Below are positions 1 through 6,526 of a DNA stretch of 8,853 nucleotides, one piece after another (the first letter of the stretch is position 1; each line of letters opens with the position of its first letter). The notes under the pieces were generated by a model. That model saw only the letters and a list, made by a program, of their open reading frames with translations. It was not told where the DNA came from and did no database searches. A program made the translations under genes and the position numbers. Origin of the DNA: an uncultured Bacilli bacterium (lineage in GTDB: Bacteria > Bacillota_I > Bacilli_A > RF39 > UBA660); the NCBI GenBank assembly GCA_947589165.1, contig CANQCH010000042.1, positions 1-8,853 on the forward strand, in the 5' to 3' direction.

Positions 1-980
1 TCAACTTCATTGGTATTAATTTTCTTGGCGATAACTTCTTCACCTTCTTTTTTCTTTTCTTTTTCTTCTTTTTGGGCTTTAACGGTTTTTAATAATTTGG
101 TGTCATCATAATCATTTTCCGGATATTTAAAGGTTATTTTAAGTTCATTAGCCCGTGATTCATCCAAGCAAGTTTTTAAATCTTCGTGCATTTCCCTAGC
201 ATCAGCATAGCGATTTTTTGGATTTTTCGCCGTCGCTTTTAAAATAATATTTTCCACACTTTGTGGTATTTCGGGAATTTCATCTCTAATACTTGGCATT
301 GGTTCTTTTAAATGTTTAAGCGCAATTTCAACGGCATTATCGCCTTTAAAAGGAAGCTTGCCACATAAAAGTTCATACATTAAAATCCCAATGGAATAAA
401 TATCACTTTGTAAAGTAGCCCCTTTGCCACTTGCTTGTTCTGGTGGTAAGTAGTGGACACTTCCCATGACACTATTAGTTTGGGTTAATTGGGTCGAATT
501 TATAGCCATCGCAATGCCAAAATCCGTAATTTTAATTAAACCATTTTCTAAAATTAAAATATTTTGGGGTTTAATATCCCGATGAATAATATAGGAATCA
601 TGTGCTACCGATAAACCATTCGTTATTTGTAAAACAATATCAATTACTTCGGGAACGGTTAATTTACCCCGTTTCTTTAATAAATTTTTTAAATGTTTAC
701 CTTCCACATATTCCATGACGATATAATATTCGCCGTTATCTTCCCCGACATCGTAAACTTCCACGATATTCGGATTCGATAAACTAGAAGCACTTAAAGC
801 TTCCCTTTGAAAACGCCGGACAAATTTTTCGTCATTAGCTAAATCGCCCCGTAAAACTTTAACCGCGACATTCCGATCTAAAATTGTATCGTACGCCAAA
901 TAGACATTGGCCATCCCCCCTTCACCAATGCTTTTAATTATTTGGTAACGATCTGAAATTTTTTGGCCTTTCATTATCAT
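1..980 (-). CDS. prkC: PrkC-type membrane Ser/Thr protein kinase (N-terminal kinase domain; 3' part beyond window)
   Basis: Eukaryotic-like Ser/Thr kinase that in Gram-positives phosphorylates cell-wall, division and translation proteins. I translated the minus strand from 980 to the window edge (326 codons, no stop). Seen: glycine-rich loop GEGGMANV (19-26), ATP lysine in VAVK (K41), helix-C glutamate E60, catalytic loop HRDIKPQN with D135, DFG with D153, and PPEQASG closing the activation segment (about 179-185). The kinase domain ends near residue 275. After it comes a Lys/Glu-rich linker, the usual juxtamembrane stretch; the membrane helix and PASTA repeats expected of PrkC would lie outside the window and are not seen. 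The ATG at 980 overlaps the prpC stop (ATGA), implying translational coupling, with GGTGA six bases upstream; an in-frame ATG at 974 is less well spaced. Kinase identity is near certain; PrkC is inferred from the prpC neighbour. Confidence 0.95.
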   Translation of the reverse strand, partial: MIMKGQKISDRYQIIKSIGEGGMANVYLAYDTILDRNVAVKVLRGDLANDEKFVRRFQREALSASSLSNPNIVEVYDVGEDNGEYYIVMEYVEGKHLKNLLKKRGKLTVPEVIDIVLQITNGLSVAHDSYIIHRDIKPQNILILENGLIKITDFGIAMAINSTQLTQTNSVMGSVHYLPPEQASGKGATLQSDIYSIGILMYELLCGKLPFKGDNAVEIALKHLKEPMPSIRDEIPEIPQSVENIILKATAKNPKNRYADAREMHEDLKTCLDESRANELKITFKYPENDYDDTKLLKTVKAQKEEKEKKKEGEEVIAKKINTNEV

Positions 981-1738
981 CTAATATCACCACTTTCTCT
1001 TACTAAATAAGCTACCGAAATATTGTCATTGCCGCCTCTAGCATTACATTTTTTTATTAATTTAATCACTTTTTCTTCGGTAGTTAAACTATCCTCTAGT
1101 AAAACCCTTTCAATTTGTTCATCGGTTAACATATTAGTTAAGCCATCGCTACATAAAAGAATCGCTTCACTATCATTATCGACATCAAACATATCAACTT
1201 CACATTTATCGGCGGCGCCTAGTGCCCGCATTAAAACATTTTTCTTCGGATGATTTTTGGCTTCTTCTTCCGTTAAATTACCCGCATCAACTAATAAATT
1301 AACCAACGTATGCGGCTTTGTTACTTTATGTAACTTGCCGTTTTTCATAGCATAACCAGAAGAATCCCCAATATTACAAATAATAATAAATTCGCCTGTC
1401 ACGATCGCGGCAACTAAAGTTGTTCCTAAGCCTTTTGAATTTTCATTTTTTTCGCCATAATCAATTATTTCTTTATTAATTTCATTAACATTATCATTGA
1501 GCCAATTTATTGCATCTAATTTTGTCCCGACCGAAGATGATTCGGTAAAGCGTTTACCTAAATGAGCAACCGTTAAGGCACTAGCTACTTCGCCTTTGCG
1601 ATGGCCTCCCATCCCATCAGCCACAATTAATAAATATTCATTATTAATATTTTTTAAAATGGTTACACTATCTTCATTATGAGTTCTTACTTGTCCCGTA
1701 TCCGTTAAATAAAAAGTTTTCGTTTTAATCACTCTCAC
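977..1738 (-). CDS. prpC: PP2C-family Ser/Thr protein phosphatase (PrpC/Stp)
   Basis: Metal-dependent phosphatase that removes phosphates from PrkC and its substrates in the cytosol. At 253 residues it is a bare PP2C domain of normal length. Seen: RTHNEDS near the N-terminus (E22, D23), metal-binding DGMGG (D41), GLGTT (about 103-107), the GDS motif, SDGLTN (D198) and GGNDNIS (D238); together these supply the acidic residues that hold the metal pair. The start is GTG at 1738, inside the end of rlmN (14-base overlap); a second in-frame GTG at 1732 is possible, no ATG is available, and no strong Shine-Dalgarno site is seen, so translation is probably coupled to rlmN. Its TGA stop overlaps the kinase start. 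The phosphatase-kinase pair following fmt and rlmN is the classic Gram-positive order. Confidence 0.96.
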   Translation of the reverse strand: MRVIKTKTFYLTDTGQVRTHNEDSVTILKNINNEYLLIVADGMGGHRKGEVASALTVAHLGKRFTESSSVGTKLDAINWLNDNVNEINKEIIDYGEKNENSKGLGTTLVAAIVTGEFIIICNIGDSSGYAMKNGKLHKVTKPHTLVNLLVDAGNLTEEEAKNHPKKNVLMRALGAADKCEVDMFDVDNDSEAILLCSDGLTNMLTDEQIERVLLEDSLTTEEKVIKLIKKCNARGGNDNISVAYLVRESGDIR

Positions 1739-2741
1739 TTCTTAGCTGCCCACAGGCCGCCTTAATATTGCCCCCAAATTCTTTTCGGATGGTAACATTA
1801 ATTTTATGTTTCTTTAAAATGTTAAAGAACTTATCGATGCGTTCTTTACTACTACGTTTAAAACCAATATTAGCCGTTTCATTGTAAGGAATTAAATTTA
1901 CATATACATTCATTCCTTGCAAAATTCGCGCTAATTCTTCCGCATCTTCTTCTTTATCATTTACCATATTAAGCATAACATATTCAATTGTGACTCGTCT
2001 ATTAGTTTTCTTGATATAGGCCTTTATCGTGTCAAGTAAAGAGTCAAGATTATACACTTTATTGACAGGCATTAAATAATTTCGTAATTCATTATTGGGT
2101 GCATGCAAAGAAATTGCCAAATTAACTTGCCAATCTAAGTCACTAAATTCTTTTATTTTAGGGATAATGCCACAAGTCGAAATCGTAATATGTCTTGAAC
2201 CAATAGCTAAACCTTTTGGATGATTAATGATTTTTACAAAATTAATAACATTATCGTAATTATCGAATGGTTCACCAATCCCCATGATAACAACTCTAGC
2301 TATTCTTGCCTGAACATATTCCTCAATTAATAAAATTTGTTGCACCATTTCGTAGGTGGCTAAATCTCTTTTTTTCTTTAATCGGCCACTTTCGCAAAAA
2401 GCACAAGTCATATTGCAACCGACTTGGGAAGAAACACAAACACTTAAACCATAATCATGTTGCATTAAAACAGCTTCCACTTTTTCGCCATCCGCTAACT
2501 GAAACAAAAACTTTTTGACTAATGGTCCTTCTAAAACTTTAACAATCTTAATAAAATCTAGACTAAAATCATTTTGTAAATGGGCTAAAACATTTTTCCC
2601 CACATTCGAAAAATTAGCGAAATTATATTCCCTTTTTTGATATAACCATTCGTATATTTGCGTACCCTTAAACTTCTTTTCCCCCAAGGTGACTAAATAA
2701 TCTTCTAACATGGGCATTGTATAATCCATTAAATTTTTCAT
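1725..2741 (-). CDS. rlmN: Dual-specificity 23S rRNA A2503 / tRNA A37 C2-methyltransferase RlmN (radical SAM)
   Basis: Radical-SAM enzyme of the RlmN/Cfr family, expected to methylate C2 of A2503 in 23S rRNA and A37 of some tRNAs. It has 338 residues, on the short side for RlmN. Seen: VCVSSQVGC leading into the CxxxCxxC cluster (C109, C113, C116) that binds the 4Fe-4S centre; C102 and C330 (in AACGQLR) align with the catalytic cysteine pair C118/C355 of E. coli RlmN. SAM-contact motif MGIGEP (about 153-158) and SLHAPNN are present. Two departures from common RlmN sequences are CESGRLKKKRDL after the cluster, where CATG/CSTG-type is usual, and REFG-type wording (KEFGGNIKAACGQLR) before C330. 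RBS AAGG lies just before ATG 2741, 7 bases after the upstream gene's stop. Family is secure; RlmN over Cfr rests on synteny and general resemblance. Confidence 0.93.
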   Translation of the reverse strand: MKNLMDYTMPMLEDYLVTLGEKKFKGTQIYEWLYQKREYNFANFSNVGKNVLAHLQNDFSLDFIKIVKVLEGPLVKKFLFQLADGEKVEAVLMQHDYGLSVCVSSQVGCNMTCAFCESGRLKKKRDLATYEMVQQILLIEEYVQARIARVVIMGIGEPFDNYDNVINFVKIINHPKGLAIGSRHITISTCGIIPKIKEFSDLDWQVNLAISLHAPNNELRNYLMPVNKVYNLDSLLDTIKAYIKKTNRRVTIEYVMLNMVNDKEEDAEELARILQGMNVYVNLIPYNETANIGFKRSSKERIDKFFNILKKHKINVTIRKEFGGNIKAACGQLRSESD

Positions 2742-2748
2742 AATTACC

Positions 2749-3330
<582 letters not shown>

Positions 3331-3332
3331 TT

Positions 3333-4241
3333 TTACCTCAATCCATTTAAATAGCTTTTAATATCCATGACCTTTTTGCCAATTGGTTTTATTTTTTTTA
3401 GTAAAATAACTCCATCTTTGACCATAATTTTAAAATCATTTTTTGTAATTTCGACTTTACCAACTTCACTTTTTTCTAAAGGGCTAAAGGTAGCTTCTAA
3501 AACCTTAAATTCATAATTAGCAATCTTTAAGTCCGCTAGGGGCCAGGGATTAAAAGCTCTAATTTTATTTATAATTTTTTCCCCTGGCATATTTAAATCA
3601 ATTAATTCATTTTCCCTTTTTATAGGGGGTGCCATTGTTGCTAACGCATTATCTTGTTTTTCCCGATGACAAGTTTTCGTAATAATAGATTCTAATTCTT
3701 GTTGTAAAAGATCACGACCCATATTAGCTAAAATATCATGTAAAGTACCACAAGTATCATCCGGTTTAATTGAATATTTAGCTTGGCTTATAATATCGCC
3801 CGTATCCATACCCGCATCCATATACATTAAAGTGATGCCTGTTTCTTTTTCACCATTTAATAAAACATGTTGAATTGGGGCACTTCCCCGGTATTTAGGT
3901 AATAATGAAGCATGAACATTAATTGCCCCTAAAGGAGGAATATCTAATAAGGCTTGTGGTAATATTTGGCCATAAGCACAAGTTACAATTAAATCCGGCT
4001 TAGCTTGACGAATAATTTCAAAATCTTCTCTAATTTTATGGGGTTGAAAAACGGGAATATTATTTTCTAAAGCTAATTTTTTCACAGGACTCATAGTTAA
4101 TTCTTTTTTCCGCCCCGTTTCTTTATCCGGTTGGGTAACGACCAAAACAACAGTTGTTTCCTTAATGAGCATATCTAAAACAGGCAAAGCAAAATCCGGA
4201 GTTCCCATATATACAACTTTAATATTTTTATTCATTTTCAT
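3333..4241 (-). CDS. fmt: Methionyl-tRNA formyltransferase
   Basis: Transfers a formyl group from 10-formyl-tetrahydrofolate to Met-tRNA(fMet), making the bacterial initiator tRNA; its partner deformylase is encoded at 8116-8667. Seen, numbering from a GTG at 4244: MGTPDFALPVL (13-23), tRNA-contact loop VTQPDKETGRKK (36-47), catalytic N109 and H111 in INVHASLLPKYRG, and D147 in MDTGD, matching the N-H-D triad of E. coli Fmt; the C-terminal OB-like domain follows the FNPWP motif. Length (about 300 residues) is slightly under the usual 310-317. The start is uncertain: GTG 4244, ATG 4241 and ATG 4235 are in frame and none has a good ribosome site. ATG 4235 (MNKNIKVVYMGTPDF) best matches the family N-terminus; 4241 is the outermost ATG. 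First gene of the operon, preceded by a -10-like box only about 10 bases away. Confidence 0.96.
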   Translation of the reverse strand: MKMNKNIKVVYMGTPDFALPVLDMLIKETTVVLVVTQPDKETGRKKELTMSPVKKLALENNIPVFQPHKIREDFEIIRQAKPDLIVTCAYGQILPQALLDIPPLGAINVHASLLPKYRGSAPIQHVLLNGEKETGITLMYMDAGMDTGDIISQAKYSIKPDDTCGTLHDILANMGRDLLQQELESIITKTCHREKQDNALATMAPPIKRENELIDLNMPGEKIINKIRAFNPWPLADLKIANYEFKVLEATFSPLEKSEVGKVEITKNDFKIMVKDGVILLKKIKPIGKKVMDIKSYLNGLR

Positions 4242-4250
4242 CACACTAAT

Positions 4251-4256
4251 AGTATA
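4251..4256 (-). promoter_or_regulatory. fmt: Possible -10 box of the fmt operon
   Basis: The minus strand reads TATACT here. Transcription would start about 7 bases on, near 4244, almost on top of the fmt start codons. The -35 region (about 4274-4279) falls in the T-tract of the upstream terminator and matches the consensus poorly. The box is visible; its use as a promoter is inferred. Confidence 0.4.
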
Positions 4257-4270
4257 TAATATTTTCTTTT

Positions 4271-4300
4271 AAAATAAAAGATGTACCATCGTACATCTTT
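4271..4300 (-). terminator. Rho-independent terminator (10-bp stem) upstream of fmt
   Basis: Perfect inverted repeat: arms AAAGATGTAC (4277-4286) and GTACATCTTT (4291-4300) around a 4-base loop, followed on the minus strand by a T-rich tract (4271-4279, TTTTATTTT). It begins at the stop codon of the orphan gene remnant (4299-4346), as if it once terminated that gene, and now separates the surface-protein gene from the fmt operon. The plus-strand side lacks a comparable T-run. Confidence 0.8.
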
Positions 4301-4346
4301 AACCAATACGGAAAGGATTATTTTTTGTTCCATCCCCAGAATTTAA
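4299..4346 (-). pseudogene. Orphan 3' remnant of a second copy of the surface-protein C-terminus
   Basis: Reading the minus strand from 4346 gives L-NSGDGTKNNPFRIG followed by TAA (4301-4299). This mirrors the end of the intact gene next door (GGSGTESDPFILGM): G-x-GT, three residues, PF, then a short hydrophobic end. There is no start codon, RBS or upstream domain; upstream similarity fades within about 10 codons, and bases 4347-4375 may be decayed sequence with a frameshift. Unlike the intact gene's GC-rich 3' end, it uses AT-rich host-like codons (AAA, AAT, GGA). Its own terminator follows the stop. It is either what is left of a tandem paralogue or the former 3' end of the same gene, displaced when the present end arrived. 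The match covers only about 16 codons. Confidence 0.62.
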
Positions 4347-4405
4347 AATTATGCAAATTAGACAATGATTAATATTTTACCTTGATATCTCTATTTTATA
4401 TCATC

Positions 4406-4426
4406 AAAAAAGTCAATTGACTTTTT
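4406..4426 (-). terminator. Terminator hairpin directly after the surface-protein gene
   Basis: Arms AAAAAGTC and GACTTTTT (4407-4414 and 4419-4426) with an AATT loop, continuing as six T residues on the minus strand. It begins 6 bases after the stop codon at 4432-4434. The stem is AT-rich, so a weak but well-placed intrinsic terminator is the simplest reading. An 8-bp stem with a 4-base loop downstream of a possible variable region is also discussed as a finding. Confidence 0.7.
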
Positions 4427-4431
4427 GACTT

Positions 4432-6351
4432 TTACATTCCTAATATGAATGGGTCACTTTCCGTCCCAGAGCCCCCAATTATTTTCACGTTGGATGAGAG
4501 ATATAGGACAGGCCGGACGCCGCAGTAGTTATAGACGCTAGTGCTGCCGCTCGCATAGCCCGCGTTGCTCACATCCCGCGCGTAAGTGCCATCGCTCGAA
4601 TACCGAGAAATAGTCCATTCGGATATCCCTAAATATAACCAGTCATTATTTTTTACATCGTCTTTATTATAATTTACTGCGGTTTCACTCCAGTATTCTG
4701 GTAATGTTCCATACATATAATCACTTATATACATTAGGCCGACTTGATCTGTATATGTTAAATCATTAGCGCCATTACATAATCTTTTATTTGTTGTATT
4801 TCCTTGGTCATAGCAATTATTACTTGAATCTGTTAATTTATTATCTCCTAGTTCATAATCGTATACTGATTTGGCATCTCCTGTATTCCATGCTGCTCCA
4901 ACTTCCCATTTATGTTCTACTACCATGCTTTTATATGTTTCATCTATTCCATTATAATATGTTCCATTTAAATTTTTAGTATTTAAATTACTTGCTGCCC
5001 ACATATTGACATTAGGATCACTTATGGTTATTCCGGCTGTATCGTTCCAGTAATAACTAGCAAATGTTGTTAGTTTTCCTTTATAATCTGTTTTACCATA
5101 GTCATAGTTGCCATAATAAGCACTATCTGGGGATGTTCCTTCTCCTAGGTCTTCTTTTGTTGCCGCATCGGCTTTGATTATTTTCATTTCATAGTTTCCA
5201 TAATCATCGCTTGTATCATCTTCATTTTTGAAGAAGCCTATTATCCGATATAAATTTTTATAATTTGGATTCTCTCCTTCATTTGAACATTCACTACCAA
5301 AGCACACATAGTTATTGGGATTGGCTCCTACATATCGATATGAATCATCATTAGCCACCTTAGCTGCATTTGGTATTTTCTTTTCAGTAGCATCAGTTGT
5401 ATTATGATAAACTATTGCTTTATCATTTTTATAATTTTTGGTAAAACATTCTGATGCTTTTTCGCCTGTACATAATTCCGCTAAAGTTGGTACATATTCT
5501 TCTTTTTGAATTATTACTTTTCCTTCTAATTTTTTACCAGTATTTAAATTTTGATCGGTTTCTAAATTCATGAAGGTTACTATTATTTCCCAGGTATCTG
5601 TTGTCGTATGATTTTGTTCATCTCCACCTTCAACGTTTATTGCTTCGTCAATTCTTATTTGGATTAATCCTTTGGTTTCTGTTATATCAAATCCACCTAA
5701 AGTTTTACTTGTTGGGTCTACCTCATTATTAGGATCAACTAATATTTCTGTTACATGAGTTAATTCTTTTCCGCTGATTGTTACTCCTGAAGTTATTTCC
5801 GTGCCATTTTTCTTAATCGTTAAATATAATTCGGGTATTGGACTATATTCACTTAATTCGACTGTATTTTTTTCTTCTGGAGTTTTAAATACTAAAGTAT
5901 TTTTATTATCAGTATCTGGTTCTAATGGTTCTTTTCTTTTATAACTAGAATATTGTAATTCATTTTTCGTTATATTTAAATAAACATTATACGAATCATG
6001 GGCTTCATTGGTCGCATCATTGGCTATTAAAGTGGCTGTGGCTGTTACGCCATCACCTAAGCTAGTATCATTATCAGTAAAGTTTTCCATACTAGCATTT
6101 ATCGTTATTGGTACCTCATCATTATTTTCATCGACTATATCAGTTCTAGTGACATCTAAATCGGTGATGTTAAAATTTAAATTATCCGTGGTACCAGTTG
6201 TAACATTTACATCACTACTTTGACCCTTTCCTTGTTGCGCTTGGAAGTAAGCATAGGTGGCTCCGGCAATCATGGCAACTACTGCTATAAGAGCTACAAC
6301 TAGTAAGGCGATGGCTTTTCTTTTATTTTCTTTTGGATTTTGGTTTTCCAT
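4432..6351 (-). CDS. Large surface protein: TasA/camelysin-like N-terminus, beta-rich region, C-terminal lectin-fold-like module (candidate hypervariable protein)
   Basis: Predicted 639 residues from ATG 6351. Seen: basic N-terminus, hydrophobic segment 13-33 (AIALLVVALIAVVAMIAG) then ATYAYF, and a V-TTGTTDNLNFNI strand, the pattern of SipW-processed TasA/camelysin-type proteins. Residues 45-283 are Thr/Asn/Asp-rich and probably beta-sandwich. From about 290 comes a module with YRIIGFF (368-374), YYWNDT (433-438), VGLMYISDYMYG (537-548), SEWTISR (577-583) and GVRPVLYL (611-618), resembling C-terminal domains of uncultured Firmicutes surface proteins and C-type-lectin-fold proteins. Seven cysteines (294, 302, 350, 355, 513, 525, 610); the odd one is in the unusual 579-615 stretch. 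No LPxTG or C-terminal helix is seen, so it is secreted or held by the N-terminal helix. The frame opens at 6423, but that codon precedes the promoter; AGAAGGAG (6363-6370) and the signal sequence favour 6351. Function unknown; adhesion or ligand binding is inference. Confidence 0.85.
   Translation of the reverse strand: MENQNPKENKRKAIALLVVALIAVVAMIAGATYAYFQAQQGKGQSSDVNVTTGTTDNLNFNITDLDVTRTDIVDENNDEVPITINASMENFTDNDTSLGDGVTATATLIANDATNEAHDSYNVYLNITKNELQYSSYKRKEPLEPDTDNKNTLVFKTPEEKNTVELSEYSPIPELYLTIKKNGTEITSGVTISGKELTHVTEILVDPNNEVDPTSKTLGGFDITETKGLIQIRIDEAINVEGGDEQNHTTTDTWEIIVTFMNLETDQNLNTGKKLEGKVIIQKEEYVPTLAELCTGEKASECFTKNYKNDKAIVYHNTTDATEKKIPNAAKVANDDSYRYVGANPNNYVCFGSECSNEGENPNYKNLYRIIGFFKNEDDTSDDYGNYEMKIIKADAATKEDLGEGTSPDSAYYGNYDYGKTDYKGKLTTFASYYWNDTAGITISDPNVNMWAASNLNTKNLNGTYYNGIDETYKSMVVEHKWEVGAAWNTGDAKSVYDYELGDNKLTDSSNNCYDQGNTTNKRLCNGANDLTYTDQVGLMYISDYMYGTLPEYWSETAVNYNKDDVKNNDWLYLGISEWTISRYSSDGTYARDVSNAGYASGSTSVYNYCGVRPVLYLSSNVKIIGGSGTESDPFILGM
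4507..4617 (-). other. Candidate DGR variable region (GC-rich, A-restricted 3' segment)
   Basis: Codons 579-615 of the surface protein. I count 66 G/C in 111 bases (59%) where the surrounding gene is roughly one-third GC. None of the 37 codons ends in A. From codon 582 onward every adenine lies in an NNC or NNT codon (TAT, AGC, GAT, ACT, TAC, AAC), while the other codons (TCG, GCG, CGG, GTG, CCT) contain no A at all. This is the layout expected when AAC/AAT codons of a template repeat are randomised by adenine-specific mutagenic retrohoming and fixed codons avoid A. Position at the extreme 3' end, in a possible lectin-fold module just before a conserved GVRPVLYL, fits known DGR targets. No template repeat or reverse transcriptase is in the window, so the assignment is inference. 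Confidence 0.6.
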
Positions 6352-6397
6352 TAACAATTCAACTCCTTCTGTTATTATGGATACTTTAGTTAAAACT

Positions 6398-6427
6398 ATT
6401 ATACATCTATTTAGGCGTTTCATTCAA
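6398..6427 (-). promoter_or_regulatory. Promoter of the surface-protein gene
   Basis: Perfect -10 TATAAT on the minus strand (6398-6403) and -35-like TTGAAT (6422-6427), 18 bases apart. The start site would be near 6391, leaving a leader of about 40 bases with AGAAGGAG before ATG 6351. This argues against translation from the ATG at 6423. A 6-bp inverted repeat, AGGCGT (6413-6418) and ACGCCT (6447-6452), brackets the -35 box. Confidence 0.7.
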
Positions 6428-6472
6428 TGGTTATTATTTTAACTTGACGCCTCTATTTTTTCCCATTTTATC

Positions 6473-6507
6473 AAAAAAAAAAAAAAAACTCAATCCTTGC
6501 GGATTGA
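6473..6507 (-). terminator. Rho-independent terminator of ftsW
   Basis: On the minus strand a 7-bp stem TCAATCC/GGATTGA (6501-6507 and 6490-6496) with a GCAA loop is followed, after two further bases, by 16 consecutive T (6473-6488). It lies about 20 bases past the ftsW stop. Confidence 0.93.
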
Positions 6508-6526
6508 ATTGACATTTAGTTTACTA

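Noticed and set aside
4277..4300. T-box, riboswitch or attenuator leader for fmt
   Set aside because: It is a single hairpin with no conserved aptamer features or alternative pairing, and its position just after the remnant's stop codon fits an ordinary terminator.
4299..4346. The orphan tail as the DGR template repeat
   Set aside because: It matches only the protein tail beyond the A-restricted stretch, is AT-rich with A in many third positions, and sits between a stop codon and a terminator.
6352..6423. Upstream ATG extending the surface protein by 24 residues
   Set aside because: It lies at or before the predicted transcript start and overlaps the -35 box; the residues added do not look like a signal peptide, and AGAAGGAG precedes the downstream ATG at 6351.
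6008..6442. Plus-strand open frames opposite the surface protein (also those at 1023-1253, 2306-2518 and 4791-4979)
   Set aside because: They lie wholly or mostly opposite well-supported genes, lack ribosome sites and recognisable domains, and reflect low stop frequency in the antisense frame.
6473..6488. A16 run as a sequencing artefact or a functional slippage site
   Set aside because: It directly follows a terminator stem on the minus strand and lies outside any coding region, so a long terminator T-tract explains it; the exact count may still vary.
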